DNA of 64,000 bases from Acidobacteriota bacterium (GTDB taxonomy: Bacteria; Acidobacteriota; Thermoanaerobaculia; Thermoanaerobaculales; Thermoanaerobaculaceae): the NCBI GenBank assembly GCA_003158745.1, contig PMLC01000087.1:41408-105407 (forward strand). The letters run 5' to 3'. Within the stretch, counting starts at the first letter, position 1. Every line of letters begins with the position of its first letter. Both the position numbers and the translations under genes were made by a program. Shown in pieces: positions 54,457-64,000 of this stretch. The notes beneath the pieces are model-generated. The model had not been told where the DNA came from and did no database searches. It saw nothing but the letters and a program-made list of their open reading frames with translations.

Positions 54457-55748
54457 GGCGGGTCGTCATCATTGGAGCCGGCCTTACCGGCCTCTCCGCT
54501 GCGTACCACCTGCGACAACTGCGAGTGGAAGCGGATGTTCTGGAGAGAGAGACGCGCCCGGGTGGAGCGTGCCGCACGACGTCCCGCAACGGCTTCCACT
54601 TCGATCTTACCGGCCACTTGTTGCACCTGGCGCGCCCCGAGAGCCAGAAGCTGTTGCGCGAGATCGGGATCCGCAACGCGTTGCGCTCACACCGGCGGCG
54701 AGCGGGCATTGCTCTTGCCGGGTGCGTGACGCCGTACCCGATCCAGATCAACACGTACCGGCTTCCCCGCGAGATTCGGCGCGACTGCCTTCTGGGCTTT
54801 ATCGAGGCCCACCTCGGGAAGGCAGATTCCGACACGCAGCCCCGCAACTTCCTGGAGTGGGTGCTCTCGAGGTTCGGCGATGGTTTCGCCCGCCACTTCT
54901 TCATCCCCTACAACCGAAAGCTGTACTGCACGGACCCGGCGGAACTGACCACTGAATGGGTCGGCCGGTACGTCCCGCGGCCCGACCTCGCGGATGTGGT
55001 CGACGGGTCCCTCGGTCTCTACCGCAAGCGCGTCGGGTACAACGCGACCTTTCTCTACCCACGCGAGGGGGGGATTCAGCTCCTCGCCGACGCTATCGCG
55101 GCCACGTTTCCTCCCGTAAGACTCTCGTGTGCGGTCCGCTCGTTGCACCTTGGAGCGAAGGAGGCGGTCCTCGAGTCCGGGGAAGTGGTGCCCTGGGATG
55201 CGCTCGTGATGACCGCACCGCTGTCGCATCTGGCGGCGATGACGGCGGACCTGCCGGCCGCGGGCCGCGCCGCCGCGGCGCGGCTACGAGCCGTGGCGGT
55301 CGTGAACCTGAACCTCGGTGTCCGCGGGCCGGCGCCGCGCCGCGAGCACTGGCTGTACGTCCCGGAGGAACGCTTCCCGTTCTACCGTGTCGGGATTCCG
55401 TCGAACCACGGGGCCGTCGCGCCGCCTGGATGCCACACGCTCTCGGTCGAGGTGAGCCTCCCCGCCGGTGCGGCGACGGCTTCCGGCCTGCGCGAGCGCT
55501 GCCTCGAGGGTCTGATGGAGCTCGGGCTGCTGCGCGACGCCGCGGACGTGGTCACCGTGGACGAAGTTCACCTCGATCCTGCTTATGTGATCTTCGATGC
55601 GGCGCGCCCGGAGGCGGTATCGACGCTGCGCGATGCATACCGCGCCGCCGGCGTCGCGCTGGCCGGGCGGTGGGCAGAGTGGAAATACTCCACAATGGAG
55701 GACGCGCTGTGGGACGGCGCCACCGTGGCGCGTCGGCTGGCGGGATGA
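54453..55748 (+). CDS. FAD-dependent amine oxidase / protoporphyrinogen oxidase-like protein
   Basis: RRVVIIGAGLTGLSAAYHLRQLRVEADVLERETRPGGACRT; FHFDLTGHLLHL; C-terminal AGRWAEWKYSTMEDALWDG. Confidence 0.87.
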   Translation: MRRVVIIGAGLTGLSAAYHLRQLRVEADVLERETRPGGACRTTSRNGFHFDLTGHLLHLARPESQKLLREIGIRNALRSHRRRAGIALAGCVTPYPIQINTYRLPREIRRDCLLGFIEAHLGKADSDTQPRNFLEWVLSRFGDGFARHFFIPYNRKLYCTDPAELTTEWVGRYVPRPDLADVVDGSLGLYRKRVGYNATFLYPREGGIQLLADAIAATFPPVRLSCAVRSLHLGAKEAVLESGEVVPWDALVMTAPLSHLAAMTADLPAAGRAAAARLRAVAVVNLNLGVRGPAPRREHWLYVPEERFPFYRVGIPSNHGAVAPPGCHTLSVEVSLPAGAATASGLRERCLEGLMELGLLRDAADVVTVDEVHLDPAYVIFDAARPEAVSTLRDAYRAAGVALAGRWAEWKYSTMEDALWDGATVARRLAG

Positions 55749-56977
55749 GCCGCTTGAAGGTCCTGCACGCGATCACAATGCTCGAACTCGGGGGTGCGCA
55801 GCGCAACACGTTGGATACCATCGCAAGGCTCGACCGCCACGAGTTCTCCGTGGCGCTCGCATGTGCCGATGCGGGCGAGTTGCTCCCCGAGGCGCGCCGT
55901 CTCGCCGATGTCGAGCTCTTCGAGCTTCGCCACCTGGGGCGCGAGGTCCGGCCATGGGCGGACCTCCGAGCGTACTTCGAACTGAGGAAGGCGATTCGGT
56001 GCTTCTGCCCCGATATCGTGCACACTCACTCCTCGAAGGTGGGCGTCCTGGGCCGGCTGGCGGCACGGCGCGAAGGCGTGCCGGTAGTGATCCACTCGGT
56101 CCACGGGTTCGGGTTTGGCCCGCACCAGAGCTCGCTTGTCCGGCGGGTGTTTCTCGCTGCGGAGAGGATGGCGGCGCGCCGCACCGACGCGTTCATCACG
56201 GTGTCCCGTCGCAACCTCCAGGACGGGGCGCGTCTCGGCCTCTTCCCCGAGGAGCGGGCATGCGTGATCCGCTCAGGGATCGACCTCGCGGCGTTTCGCG
56301 CCCATGCCGGTGGGGGTGCGGTGCGTACCGAGTTGGGTATCCCAGCCGATGCTCCCCTCGTCGTCCAGATCGCGTGTTTCAAGCCACAGAAGGCTCCCGA
56401 GCGGTTCGTCGAAGTTGCGGCCGGGCTGGTGAAGCACTTCCCCGAGGCGCACTTCCTGCTGGTGGGGGACGGCGAGCTTCGAAAGGCACTCGAACGAAAG
56501 AGGCGCGATGCGGGGCTCGAGGGACATCTCCACCTACCTGGGTGGCGACGTGACATCCCTGCAGTCCTGGATGCGGCGACTGTCGTGACGCTCACCTCGC
56601 GATTCGAGGGCCTGCCGCGCGCCCTCGTGGAAGCTCTGGCTGCCGGGGTTCCCGTCGTGGCGATGGCAGTGGACGGGGTACCCGAGGTCGTGCGGGATGG
56701 TGAAAACGGCTTCCTGGTCGCGGAGGGCGATGTGGAAGGTCTCGTCGAGCGCGTCGCTGCAATCTTCCGCGACCCCGAGCTCCGGGGACGTTTGGCCGGC
56801 GCAGCGGACCAGGGTCTCGCGGAGTTCGAGCGCGAGACGATGGTGCGGCAACAGGAGGAACTCTACCGGGAACTGGCCAGCAAGGCTGGACTCGAAGGTG
56901 CAGAACCCCGGGACTGTGGCATGCAGGCCCTGCCCATGTCCCCAATCCGCGACGCCGAGCGACGGACGCATGGCTGA
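55745..56977 (+). CDS. Glycosyltransferase family 4
   Basis: KVLHAITMLELGGAQRNTLDTIARL, PDIVHTHSSKVGVLGRLAAR, FVEVAAGLVKHFPEAHFLLVGDGELRKALE, TSRFEGLPRALVEALAAGVPVVAMAVDGVPEVVRDGENGFLV. Confidence 0.93.
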   Translation: MSRLKVLHAITMLELGGAQRNTLDTIARLDRHEFSVALACADAGELLPEARRLADVELFELRHLGREVRPWADLRAYFELRKAIRCFCPDIVHTHSSKVGVLGRLAARREGVPVVIHSVHGFGFGPHQSSLVRRVFLAAERMAARRTDAFITVSRRNLQDGARLGLFPEERACVIRSGIDLAAFRAHAGGGAVRTELGIPADAPLVVQIACFKPQKAPERFVEVAAGLVKHFPEAHFLLVGDGELRKALERKRRDAGLEGHLHLPGWRRDIPAVLDAATVVTLTSRFEGLPRALVEALAAGVPVVAMAVDGVPEVVRDGENGFLVAEGDVEGLVERVAAIFRDPELRGRLAGAADQGLAEFERETMVRQQEELYRELASKAGLEGAEPRDCGMQALPMSPIRDAERRTHG

Positions 56978-57758
56978 GAGCCCCGTTCCCTTCTGGTTCG
57001 TGCTGACCGTGGCTGCCGCCTACGGTCTCGTGTTCGGAAGCTTCCTCAACGTCGTGGTCCACCGCCTACCGCGTGGGATGTCGCTCCTTCACCCGCGGTC
57101 GCACTGCCCGGCCTGCGGCGCGCTCGTGCGGTGGTTCGACAACATCCCGCTTCTGTCGTATGTTGCTCTGCTCGGTCGCTGCCGCGCCTGCAAGAGGCCG
57201 ATCTCTCCCCGCTACCCCCTCGTCGAGCTCGCCGCGGGGGCCCTGGCGGCCGGGGTGATTGCGCGCTTCGGCTTGACCCTCATCGGCATGGAGGCGATGC
57301 TGCTCGTGATGCTCCTGCTGCCTCTGGCGTTTATCGACCTCGAGCACCACTTGCTGCCGGACATTCTGACGCTTCCGGGCATCGGGATCGGCCTGGCGTG
57401 CTCGTGGGTGGGGGGGCTCGCACCCGTCACCGACGCGCTCGTGGGGGCGGCGGTGGGTGCAGGCTTGCCCTACGCCGTGATGGTGACGTACCGTCGCCTG
57501 CGCGGTGTGGAAGGGATGGGACTGGGCGACGTCAAGCTCCTGGCAATGATCGGGGCTTTCCTCGGATGGCGTGGGATGCTGCTCACGCTCGGCGTGGGGG
57601 CGACCGGCGGTGCCCTGGTCGGACTGACACTCATCGCGACGGGCAGGGGACGGCGAGACACCGAGTTGCCGTTCGGTACGTTTCTGAGCGCTGCGGGGTG
57701 TGTTGTGCTGTTCGCCGAACCGACGATGCTTCGGCTGCTCGGGTGGGTGCGCCCGTGA
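56970..57758 (+). CDS. pilD: Prepilin peptidase / type IV leader peptidase (A24)
   Basis: VFGSFLNVVVHRLPRG, CPACGALVRWFDNIPLLSYVALLGRCRACKRPISPRYPLVE, FIDLEHHLLPDILTLPG, GMGLGDVKLLAMIGAFLGW. Confidence 0.95.
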   Translation: MAESPVPFWFVLTVAAAYGLVFGSFLNVVVHRLPRGMSLLHPRSHCPACGALVRWFDNIPLLSYVALLGRCRACKRPISPRYPLVELAAGALAAGVIARFGLTLIGMEAMLLVMLLLPLAFIDLEHHLLPDILTLPGIGIGLACSWVGGLAPVTDALVGAAVGAGLPYAVMVTYRRLRGVEGMGLGDVKLLAMIGAFLGWRGMLLTLGVGATGGALVGLTLIATGRGRRDTELPFGTFLSAAGCVVLFAEPTMLRLLGWVRP

Positions 57759-59404
57759 GATCAGGCTTACCGTCCCGCCGCTTTCGCGAAGCGCGCCTTC
57801 TGATCGGTGCGACGCTTGTGATGTTGGTCGGGATGGTGGTGGCCGAGATGGCGGGTGTATTCGTGGTCACCCGCCTCGTCGAGGAGGAGGCGCGACGGGC
57901 CGCACTCGCCACGACCCAGGTGCTCGCCAGCAGAATCACAGGAGGCGAGGCGCCTCGCTTTGGCGCTGCGCTGCGCACCGAGGGGTGGGGGCTCGTGATC
58001 CTGCAGGATGGCAGGACCCTCGAGCAGATCGGGATCGCCGGCCCCGACGTGCCGGCGTGGTGGCCGTGGGCATCGCGGGCGGAGTGGGAGCGACGAGGCC
58101 AGCCCGTCGCGGGGCCGGTCACAACGACGGCGGGCAGCGTCCTGGTTGCGTACCAGCCTCTGGCCGACGGCCGGGTCATCCGAGCTGTCGTGCCGGTGTC
58201 CGGTGCAGGCACGGTTGGGAGATGGCGCAGCGTGGGCGCCCTGCTCGGCTTGGCTGTCGCACTTGGGGGCGGTCTCGTGGCCTGGGCACTCATCGCGAGG
58301 GTCCTCGCACCGTACCGGGAGCTTCTGGCCGAAGCGGTGCGGGTGACTGGTGGGCCCCGGGACGAGGCCGAGGACAAGTTCCTCGTGGAGACGTTCCGAG
58401 ACACGGTCCGACGCCTCGAAGAGTCGGAGGCGGCGTTGCGACGGCGAGCCGACGAACTCGAGGTGCTGGCCGGCGTGCTGACCCGAGGTTCGTCCGCGGG
58501 GGTCGTGATCGCCGAGCCCGGCGGCTCGGTGCGTGCCGCCAACCCGGTCGCCCAAGATATCGTCCCGTCACTGAGGGTGGGCAGTCCGATCCCGACGGCG
58601 TTGGCCGAGGCCCAGAGGGAGGCGCACCTGGGTGGTCGGGTGGTCGAGGTGCGGCGCCTGCCGCTGCTGGCCGCCGGCGGGGAAACGCAGGGAGAGGTCG
58701 TGTTCCTCGCCGATCGCACCGGGTTGGAAGCTCTCGAACGGGCACTGGCGGAGCGGGAGCAGATGGCGGGTCTTGGCGAACTCGCTGCCGGGATGGCGCA
58801 CGAGCTGCGCAACGCCCTCGCGACGATGCGGGGCTACACGCGCCTCCTGCCGGGAGCCGGCCCCGACGAGAGTGAGCGCTTTATCGCGGCGATCAACGAG
58901 GAGGCCGAGAGCCTCGTCGACCTGCTCGAGCGGTTCCTGCGCTTCGCTCAACCCCGTGATCTCCGTCGGGAACCGGTCGATCTGATGGCACTGGTGGGTG
59001 AGGCGGCCAGCAAGGTTCGCACCGCGTTCCCTGGGGTTCCCGTGAGTGTGGCAGGGACATCGGCCATCGTTGTAGGAGACTCGCTCGCTCTCGGTGTCGT
59101 GGTGGAGAACTTGCTCCGAAACGGGGTCGAAGCCGCTTCAACGACCGGAGGTTCGGTCGCCGTTCATGTCGAGGCGACAACGGTCGCCATTCGGATAGTG
59201 TTCGAGGACGACGGACCCGGCGTCGCCGACGACCTTCGCGAGCGAATGTTCCTTCCGTTCGTCTCCAGCAAGCCATCTGGGGGCCTCGGCCTGGCGTTGG
59301 CACGGCGTTTCGCGCGCCTGCACGGAGGGGACGTGGAGCACGAGCCTCGGGAAGGCGGCGGCGCCAGATTCGTCGTGTGGCTGCCGCGTCAGGGTGTGGC
59401 GTGA
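57755..59404 (+). CDS. Sensor histidine kinase (membrane bound, NtrB/PilS-like)
   Basis: Two TM helices; AGLGELAAGMAHELRNALATMRGYTRLL (H-box), VVENLLRNGVEAA (N-box), FEDDGPGVADDLRERMFLPFVSSKPSGGLGLALARRF. Confidence 0.94.
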   Translation: MRSGLPSRRFREARLLIGATLVMLVGMVVAEMAGVFVVTRLVEEEARRAALATTQVLASRITGGEAPRFGAALRTEGWGLVILQDGRTLEQIGIAGPDVPAWWPWASRAEWERRGQPVAGPVTTTAGSVLVAYQPLADGRVIRAVVPVSGAGTVGRWRSVGALLGLAVALGGGLVAWALIARVLAPYRELLAEAVRVTGGPRDEAEDKFLVETFRDTVRRLEESEAALRRRADELEVLAGVLTRGSSAGVVIAEPGGSVRAANPVAQDIVPSLRVGSPIPTALAEAQREAHLGGRVVEVRRLPLLAAGGETQGEVVFLADRTGLEALERALAEREQMAGLGELAAGMAHELRNALATMRGYTRLLPGAGPDESERFIAAINEEAESLVDLLERFLRFAQPRDLRREPVDLMALVGEAASKVRTAFPGVPVSVAGTSAIVVGDSLALGVVVENLLRNGVEAASTTGGSVAVHVEATTVAIRIVFEDDGPGVADDLRERMFLPFVSSKPSGGLGLALARRFARLHGGDVEHEPREGGGARFVVWLPRQGVA

Positions 59405-60678
59405 ACGCTGCGGTGCTCGTGGTGGAGGACCGGCGCAGCCTGGCCGAGATGCTGGCGGAGACGCTACGCAAGGAGGGGTACGAGGTCGAGTTGGTGATGC
59501 GCGGCGATGTGGCGGTCGAGAGGGTGAGGCACGGCGGGCCGTACCTTGCGGTCGTCACCGATCTCAAGCTTCCGGGGGCCGATGGCCTCGCGGTGCTGCG
59601 CGCGGCTCGCATTGCGGACCCGCTCCTCCCGGTCTTTCTGATCACGGGGTACGCCACGGTCGAAACGGCGGTAGCGGCGCTCAAGATGGGCGCAAGGGAC
59701 TACTTCCCCAAGCCGCTTGACATCGAGCGGGTGCTGGAGGTCGTTCGAGCCGCCTGCGAGCCGCGACGGTCGCTCCTGTCCACGCCGCCGACAGGCGAGG
59801 GTACGCAGGAGCTAGTGGGTTCGTCTCCGATCTTCTCGGGAGCTTTGACCGCGCTTCGGCGAGTGGCTCCCACGGACGCCGCGGTACTGCTGCTCGGCGC
59901 GTCGGGGAGCGGTAAGGAGCTGTTCGCCCGGGCGCTCCATCAGCTCTCCCGGCGGAAAGAAGGACCGTTTGTGGCGTTCAACTGCGCGGCCGTGCCGGAG
60001 AGCCTCGTGGAATCGGAGTTGTTCGGGCACGAGCGCGGGGCTTTCACCGGCGCCACCACCCGGCACGTCGGTAGGTTCGAACAGGCTCACCGCGGCACCC
60101 TCTTTCTCGACGAGATCGGGGAGGTGCCGATCGGGACGCAAGCCAAGCTCCTGCGGTCGCTGGAGGAACACCGTATCACCCGGCTCGGCGGCGAGGGCGA
60201 GATCACGGTCGACGCGCGGGTGGTTGCAGCGTCCAACCGGGATCTCGACGGGGCGGTGATCGAAGGTTCGTTCCGCCGCGACCTCTTTCATCGGCTCTCC
60301 GTATTCCCGATCCGGCTGCCCGCTCTTGCGGAGCGCCGGGATGACATCCCCACGCTGACGCTGCATCTCTTGAGCCGGGCCGGCGACCGCCACAATGTAG
60401 GCGTGCCCGCGCTGCGGCCGGCCGCCATGGCCGCCCTCGTCCTCGCGCCATGGCCGGGGAACGTGCGGGAGCTCGCCAACCTCCTCGAACGGGTTGTGAT
60501 CCTCGCGGAGGGGCACACCGTTGGCGTGGGCGAGCTCGGCCTCGACCCGGTGGCCTGCCGTTCCGGCCTCGACGATTCTGACGCCCGTGGCCTCGCGCTG
60601 CGCCTTTGCGCCGGCGAGATCGAGGAGCTGGCGCGCTTCCTCGGGATCCCGCAAACCGCGCTGCGAGAGCGGGGCTAG
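59401..60678 (+). CDS. Sigma54-dependent response regulator (NtrC/PilR family)
   Basis: Receiver VVTDLKLPGADGL; AAA+ LGASGSGKELFARALHQLS, ESELFGHERGAFTGATTRHVGRFEQAHRGTLFLDEIGEV, PWPGNVRELANLLERVVIL; short C-terminal HTH. Confidence 0.95.
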   Translation: MNAAVLVVEDRRSLAEMLAETLRKEGYEVELVMRGDVAVERVRHGGPYLAVVTDLKLPGADGLAVLRAARIADPLLPVFLITGYATVETAVAALKMGARDYFPKPLDIERVLEVVRAACEPRRSLLSTPPTGEGTQELVGSSPIFSGALTALRRVAPTDAAVLLLGASGSGKELFARALHQLSRRKEGPFVAFNCAAVPESLVESELFGHERGAFTGATTRHVGRFEQAHRGTLFLDEIGEVPIGTQAKLLRSLEEHRITRLGGEGEITVDARVVAASNRDLDGAVIEGSFRRDLFHRLSVFPIRLPALAERRDDIPTLTLHLLSRAGDRHNVGVPALRPAAMAALVLAPWPGNVRELANLLERVVILAEGHTVGVGELGLDPVACRSGLDDSDARGLALRLCAGEIEELARFLGIPQTALRERG

Positions 60679-62012
60679 CCCGCGAGGGCGGTGGCCACCG
60701 AGCGGGCCAGCATGGCATCCTGCTCCGCGAAGATCGCCTTCAGGTCAAGCACCACGAGATCCTCCTCGACGCGGCCGATCACAGCAGGGCGCGCGCGGCG
60801 CAGGCGGTCTGCAGCGTCCTCTCCGCCGGGAATGGTAACGGCCCAGGATGGCACGGTCTGGTCAGGCGTCGTGCCGCCTCCGATGACTGCCCTCGATGGG
60901 CGGAAGCCAGCCTCGATCCGGTCCAACTGGAGGCGCCGCGCGATCCGACGCGCGCGGGAGCGGATTGTGCTCGCGGGTGCCGCCAGGAGGCGGTAGAGCG
61001 GGATCTCTTCGGGGCGCCCGGCGAGATAGGCGTCGAGCGTCGCCGCGAGCACCGCGAGGGAGTTCTTATCTGGGCGGACCGCCCGGCGCAGCGGATGGTG
61101 CCTCATTCCGGCGATGGCCGAGTGCGTGCCAACCACGATCCCGGCCTGAGGGCCGCCGAGGAGCTTGTCGCCGGAAAAGAGCACGGCATCGACCCCGTCC
61201 GCGAGGATCTGCTGCACCGTCGTCTCATGGCGGAGGTCGTAGCGCGTAAGGTCGAGATGGCAGCCGGAGCCCTGATCCACCCATACCGGGGTGCCGCGCC
61301 TGCGGCCGAGATCGACGAGGTCCTTGAGCTCCGGTGTGGCGACGAAGCCCGCGAGGGCGAAGTTCGAGCGGTGGACCACGAGGATGGCCGCGGTGTTGTC
61401 CCCGATAGCGCGCGCGAAATCGTCGGGGTGGGTCCGGTTGGTGCAACCGACCTCGACGAGTCGAGCCCCGCTCGCCGCCATGATGTCGGGGAGACGGAAA
61501 GCCCCCCCGATCTCGATCAGCTCGCCTCGCGACACGATCACCTCGCGTCCGGCCGCGTGTGCGGCGAGCAGGAGGACCAGCGCGGCGGCGTTGTTCGTGA
61601 CCACCGTGGCGGATTCACCGCCGAAGTAGCGGACGAGGCGCGCTGTGACAGGTGTCAGTCGCTCACCGCGCTCGCCAGAGGTGAGGTCGTACTCCAGGGC
61701 CACGTAGCCGGGGGCTGAAACGGCGAGCTGGGGGGACCGGCCCAGGTTCGTGTGGATGAGAACTCCGGTGGCGTTGAGGACCTCCGGGTACGCGACGGCT
61801 GCCCGGCGCTCCAGAAGAGATCGCACCTCGGAAGTCAGGGCCTCGAGGGCAGGCACCGGGTCGCCGTGCGCCACCCTCGCCCGTACCGCTGCAAGAACGT
61901 CGCGTGCGGCCTGACGTGCAACCGCAGCGCCGTAGCACGCCCCTGCGTCGGCGACCTCTCGTGAAGCGAGGACACGGTGGACGGCAGGAAGTGCGGCGAA
62001 CGGGTTGGACAT
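60675..62012 (-). CDS. selA: L-seryl-tRNA(Sec) selenium transferase
   Basis: NATGVLIHTNLGRSPQ, GGESATVVTNNAAALVLLLAAHAAGREVIVSRGELIEIGGAFRLPDIMAASGARLVEVGCTNRTH, DAVLFSGDKLLGGPQAGIVVG. Confidence 0.96.
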   Translation of the reverse strand: MSNPFAALPAVHRVLASREVADAGACYGAAVARQAARDVLAAVRARVAHGDPVPALEALTSEVRSLLERRAAVAYPEVLNATGVLIHTNLGRSPQLAVSAPGYVALEYDLTSGERGERLTPVTARLVRYFGGESATVVTNNAAALVLLLAAHAAGREVIVSRGELIEIGGAFRLPDIMAASGARLVEVGCTNRTHPDDFARAIGDNTAAILVVHRSNFALAGFVATPELKDLVDLGRRRGTPVWVDQGSGCHLDLTRYDLRHETTVQQILADGVDAVLFSGDKLLGGPQAGIVVGTHSAIAGMRHHPLRRAVRPDKNSLAVLAATLDAYLAGRPEEIPLYRLLAAPASTIRSRARRIARRLQLDRIEAGFRPSRAVIGGGTTPDQTVPSWAVTIPGGEDAADRLRRARPAVIGRVEEDLVVLDLKAIFAEQDAMLARSVATALAG

Positions 62013-62116
62013 GGGCTGATTCTACCCGGTGCTCGTCCCCGGGGCGGATCTCCCGACCGGGGAGGCTTCGGGTAATCGAGCACCGCCGGTTGAGGAGGTT
62101 GTATTCTCTCGGTGGC

Positions 62117-62659
62117 ATGAGCACACCGGACCTGATCGCCCAGCTCGATCGCTGGCTCGTGGAGTTGGCCCGCAAGTGGGAGCGCTTTTTCGCGGGTGAT
62201 CGTCAAGTTTCGCTGCCCCCGGAGCGCGAGCGCGCGGCGCTGGAGAGGCGGCTGCAGGAGCTCAGCCGGAGCGAGGGCCCCACCGCGTCCGAGAGGTTCC
62301 GCATGGAGCAACTGCTTCACCGGTTCTCTACGCTCAACCAACTCTGGCAGCGGATGCTTCGGGATCGGGAAGAGGCTCGGGTCGGCGCAGGGGGTGCCCG
62401 GCGTGCGCTCAACGAAAGCCCCCCACCGCCCGTACCAGAGGAGGGCGGAGAGTACGAACGGGTGTTCTCGAGTTACGTTGATGCGTTGAGGAAGGCCGGC
62501 AGGGGATCACCTGTCGGGTTCGACCGCTTCAGTCAGGCCCTCAAGGAACAGCGCCACCAGCTCGAGTCGCGTGGCGCCATCGTGGAGGGGTTCGAGGTGG
62601 TCGAAGAGGGCGACAACGTCCGGGTGCGCGCCCGGGTCCGTCGTGGGAGGCAGGAATGA
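62117..62659 (+). CDS. Hypothetical protein, coiled-coil, possibly MXAN_5187 C-terminal-like
   Basis: ERRLQELSRSEGPTASERFRMEQLLHRFSTLNQLWQRMLRDREEAR; family resemblance from memory only. Confidence 0.6.
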   Translation: MSTPDLIAQLDRWLVELARKWERFFAGDRQVSLPPERERAALERRLQELSRSEGPTASERFRMEQLLHRFSTLNQLWQRMLRDREEARVGAGGARRALNESPPPPVPEEGGEYERVFSSYVDALRKAGRGSPVGFDRFSQALKEQRHQLESRGAIVEGFEVVEEGDNVRVRARVRRGRQE

Positions 62660-63699
62660 GACGAGCAATGCTCGGTGTGGCGATCATTGGAGTGGCACTG
62701 ACAGTTTGTGGTTCGGTCTTCGAGCGTTTCTTGTCGCCGGACCGGCCCGGGGACCGGGCGATCATGGGTTATCTCGACCTCGTCAAGTCAGGCCGTGCCT
62801 CTTCCATGGACCTCGCCAACCTCGGAGTCCTGATCCTCGAGAAAGGATTCCCAGGCGATGCGGAGGACTACCTGCTCGCGGCCCTCAAGCTGGATAAGCA
62901 CAATTACGAAGCGGCGTATCGCCTCGGGCTCGTGCTGCAGCGCGAGGGTCGCGACCGCGAGGCGGTCCGCTACTACAAGAAGACGATCAAGGAACGCCCT
63001 GGGTATGCACAGGCGCTCTTCATGCTGGCTCTTGCGGAGGAGCGGTCCGGTCAGCGCGAGGAAGCGATCCATCACTATGCAAAGGCTTACAGACATGCTC
63101 CTGAGCTTGCCAATCCGAGGAAGAACCCCCTCGTCTACGACTCCAACCTGCAGACAGAGGCGGTGCTCCGACACTACCAGGAGGAAATGAGGACATCGAC
63201 CCTCAAGGTCACCGAGATCGACCCGGCCGCGATTCGGCGGATGATGGAGATCAAGGCGCACCCTGCCGAGGGGCAGAAAGGGACGCCCGAGGCAACGGTC
63301 CCGACAACGCCCCAACAACCCGGTGCCCCGCAAGGCACATACACGCAGCCCACGCAGGCCAGCCCACGGGCGATGCCTCTGGCGCCCGGCGTTGGAGACA
63401 CGGGTTACGCACCCGTGATGCCAGCCGCCGTTCCGACCCAGGGCGCGGGTGCCGTGACCCCTGGGACGGAGGGGCAGCCTCCCAGGAGGATCCTCCCGGG
63501 TTTTGGGAGGTCGCAACCGCAGCCTGGGTCCGGGAGGACGACGTCGCCGGCGCAACCCGGTTCTGAGGTACCCACCCCGACCCCGGAACCCAGCTCGGTC
63601 GAACCGACGCCGACGCCGGAACCCAGCTCCGACGAACCCACGCCGACCCCGGAACCCAGTTCCGACGAGCCCAAGCCGACGCCGACCCCTACACGTTGA
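62656..63699 (+). CDS. TPR-repeat protein with Pro/Thr-rich C-terminal tail
   Basis: Membrane-anchor-like N-terminus; [63 protein letters not shown]; tail PTPTPEPSS(V/D)E repeats. Confidence 0.8.
   Translation: MRRAMLGVAIIGVALTVCGSVFERFLSPDRPGDRAIMGYLDLVKSGRASSMDLANLGVLILEKGFPGDAEDYLLAALKLDKHNYEAAYRLGLVLQREGRDREAVRYYKKTIKERPGYAQALFMLALAEERSGQREEAIHHYAKAYRHAPELANPRKNPLVYDSNLQTEAVLRHYQEEMRTSTLKVTEIDPAAIRRMMEIKAHPAEGQKGTPEATVPTTPQQPGAPQGTYTQPTQASPRAMPLAPGVGDTGYAPVMPAAVPTQGAGAVTPGTEGQPPRRILPGFGRSQPQPGSGRTTSPAQPGSEVPTPTPEPSSVEPTPTPEPSSDEPTPTPEPSSDEPKPTPTPTR
63571..63669 (+). repeat. Three tandem 33-bp in-frame repeats
   Basis: Three copies encoding PTPTPEPSS(V/D)E inside the TPR protein gene. 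Confidence 0.85.
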
Positions 63700-64000
63700 A
63701 CCGGAAGGTGATCACGTCGCCGTCCCGGACCTCATAGTCCTTGCCTTCGAGGCGGAGCGTACCTCGCGGTCGGCAGGCCGCGAACGAGCCCGCCTCGAGG
63801 AGCTCACCCCACGGCACGATCTCGGCCCGGATGAAGCCTCGCTCGAAGTCCGAGTGGATGACGCCAGCCGCCTTGACGGCGGTCGTGCCGGCGGTGATCG
63901 ACCAGGCGCGGCACTCGTCGTCCCCGGCTGTGAAGAAGGAAATCAGCCCCAGCAGTTCGTACGCCGCCCGGAGGAGCCGGTCGAGCGCGCGGTCCGGCAG
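63689..64000 (-). CDS. ychF: Redox-regulated ATPase YchF, C-terminal fragment (truncated by window end)
   Basis: Minus strand reads [103 protein letters not shown]; YchF TGS-domain signature. Not in the ORF track. Confidence 0.95.
   Translation of the reverse strand: MPDRALDRLLRAAYELLGLISFFTAGDDECRAWSITAGTTAVKAAGVIHSDFERGFIRAEIVPWGELLEAGSFAACRPRGTLRLEGKDYEVRDGDVITFRFNV

Noticed and set aside
63405-63674. Gly/Val/Ser-rich minus ORF with [11 protein letters not shown] repeats
   Set aside because: Reverse-strand reading of the PTPTPEPSS repeats.
1-64000. CRISPR arrays, rRNA genes, transposases, classic defence systems
   Set aside because: None recognised: no regularly spaced repeats, no rRNA-like sequence, and no transposase or restriction/defence motifs in the listed ORFs.

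Overview
High-GC bacterial chromosomal window, possibly Acidobacteriota-like (inference only; no taxonomic marker was tested). About 50 genes can be supported, including two partial genes at the window edges that the ORF track missed: the RsgA C-terminus at the left end and the YchF C-terminus at the right end. Left part: tandem HU proteins, B12-dependent ribonucleotide reductase, gamma-glutamyltransferase, glycogen phosphorylase, class I aldolase, a kamA / ATP-grasp / ATP-grasp / GNAT cluster, AceE-type PDH E1, a Ser/Thr kinase, and an adenylate-forming enzyme / cysteine desulfurase / S51 peptidase operon. Right part (about 33-60 kb): a surface-glycan locus (ManC, Wzm/Wzt, two YfhO-like proteins, two O-antigen-ligase-like proteins, five glycosyltransferases, a WecA/MraY-like transferase) interleaved with two pseudopilin-like genes, a prepilin peptidase and a PilS/PilR-like sigma-54 two-component system. 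One complete tRNA-Asn and a 3' fragment of a tRNA-Arg gene are present. No CRISPR array, rRNA or intact transposase was seen. Best candidates for undescribed biology: the kamA/ATP-grasp pair cluster, the glycan/pseudopilin locus with a sigma-54 promoter, the PaaK-like/NifS-like/S51 operon, and a 21-bp perfect palindrome between the nrdJ promoter and start codon. All functional assignments come from reading protein motifs by eye; no database search was run.
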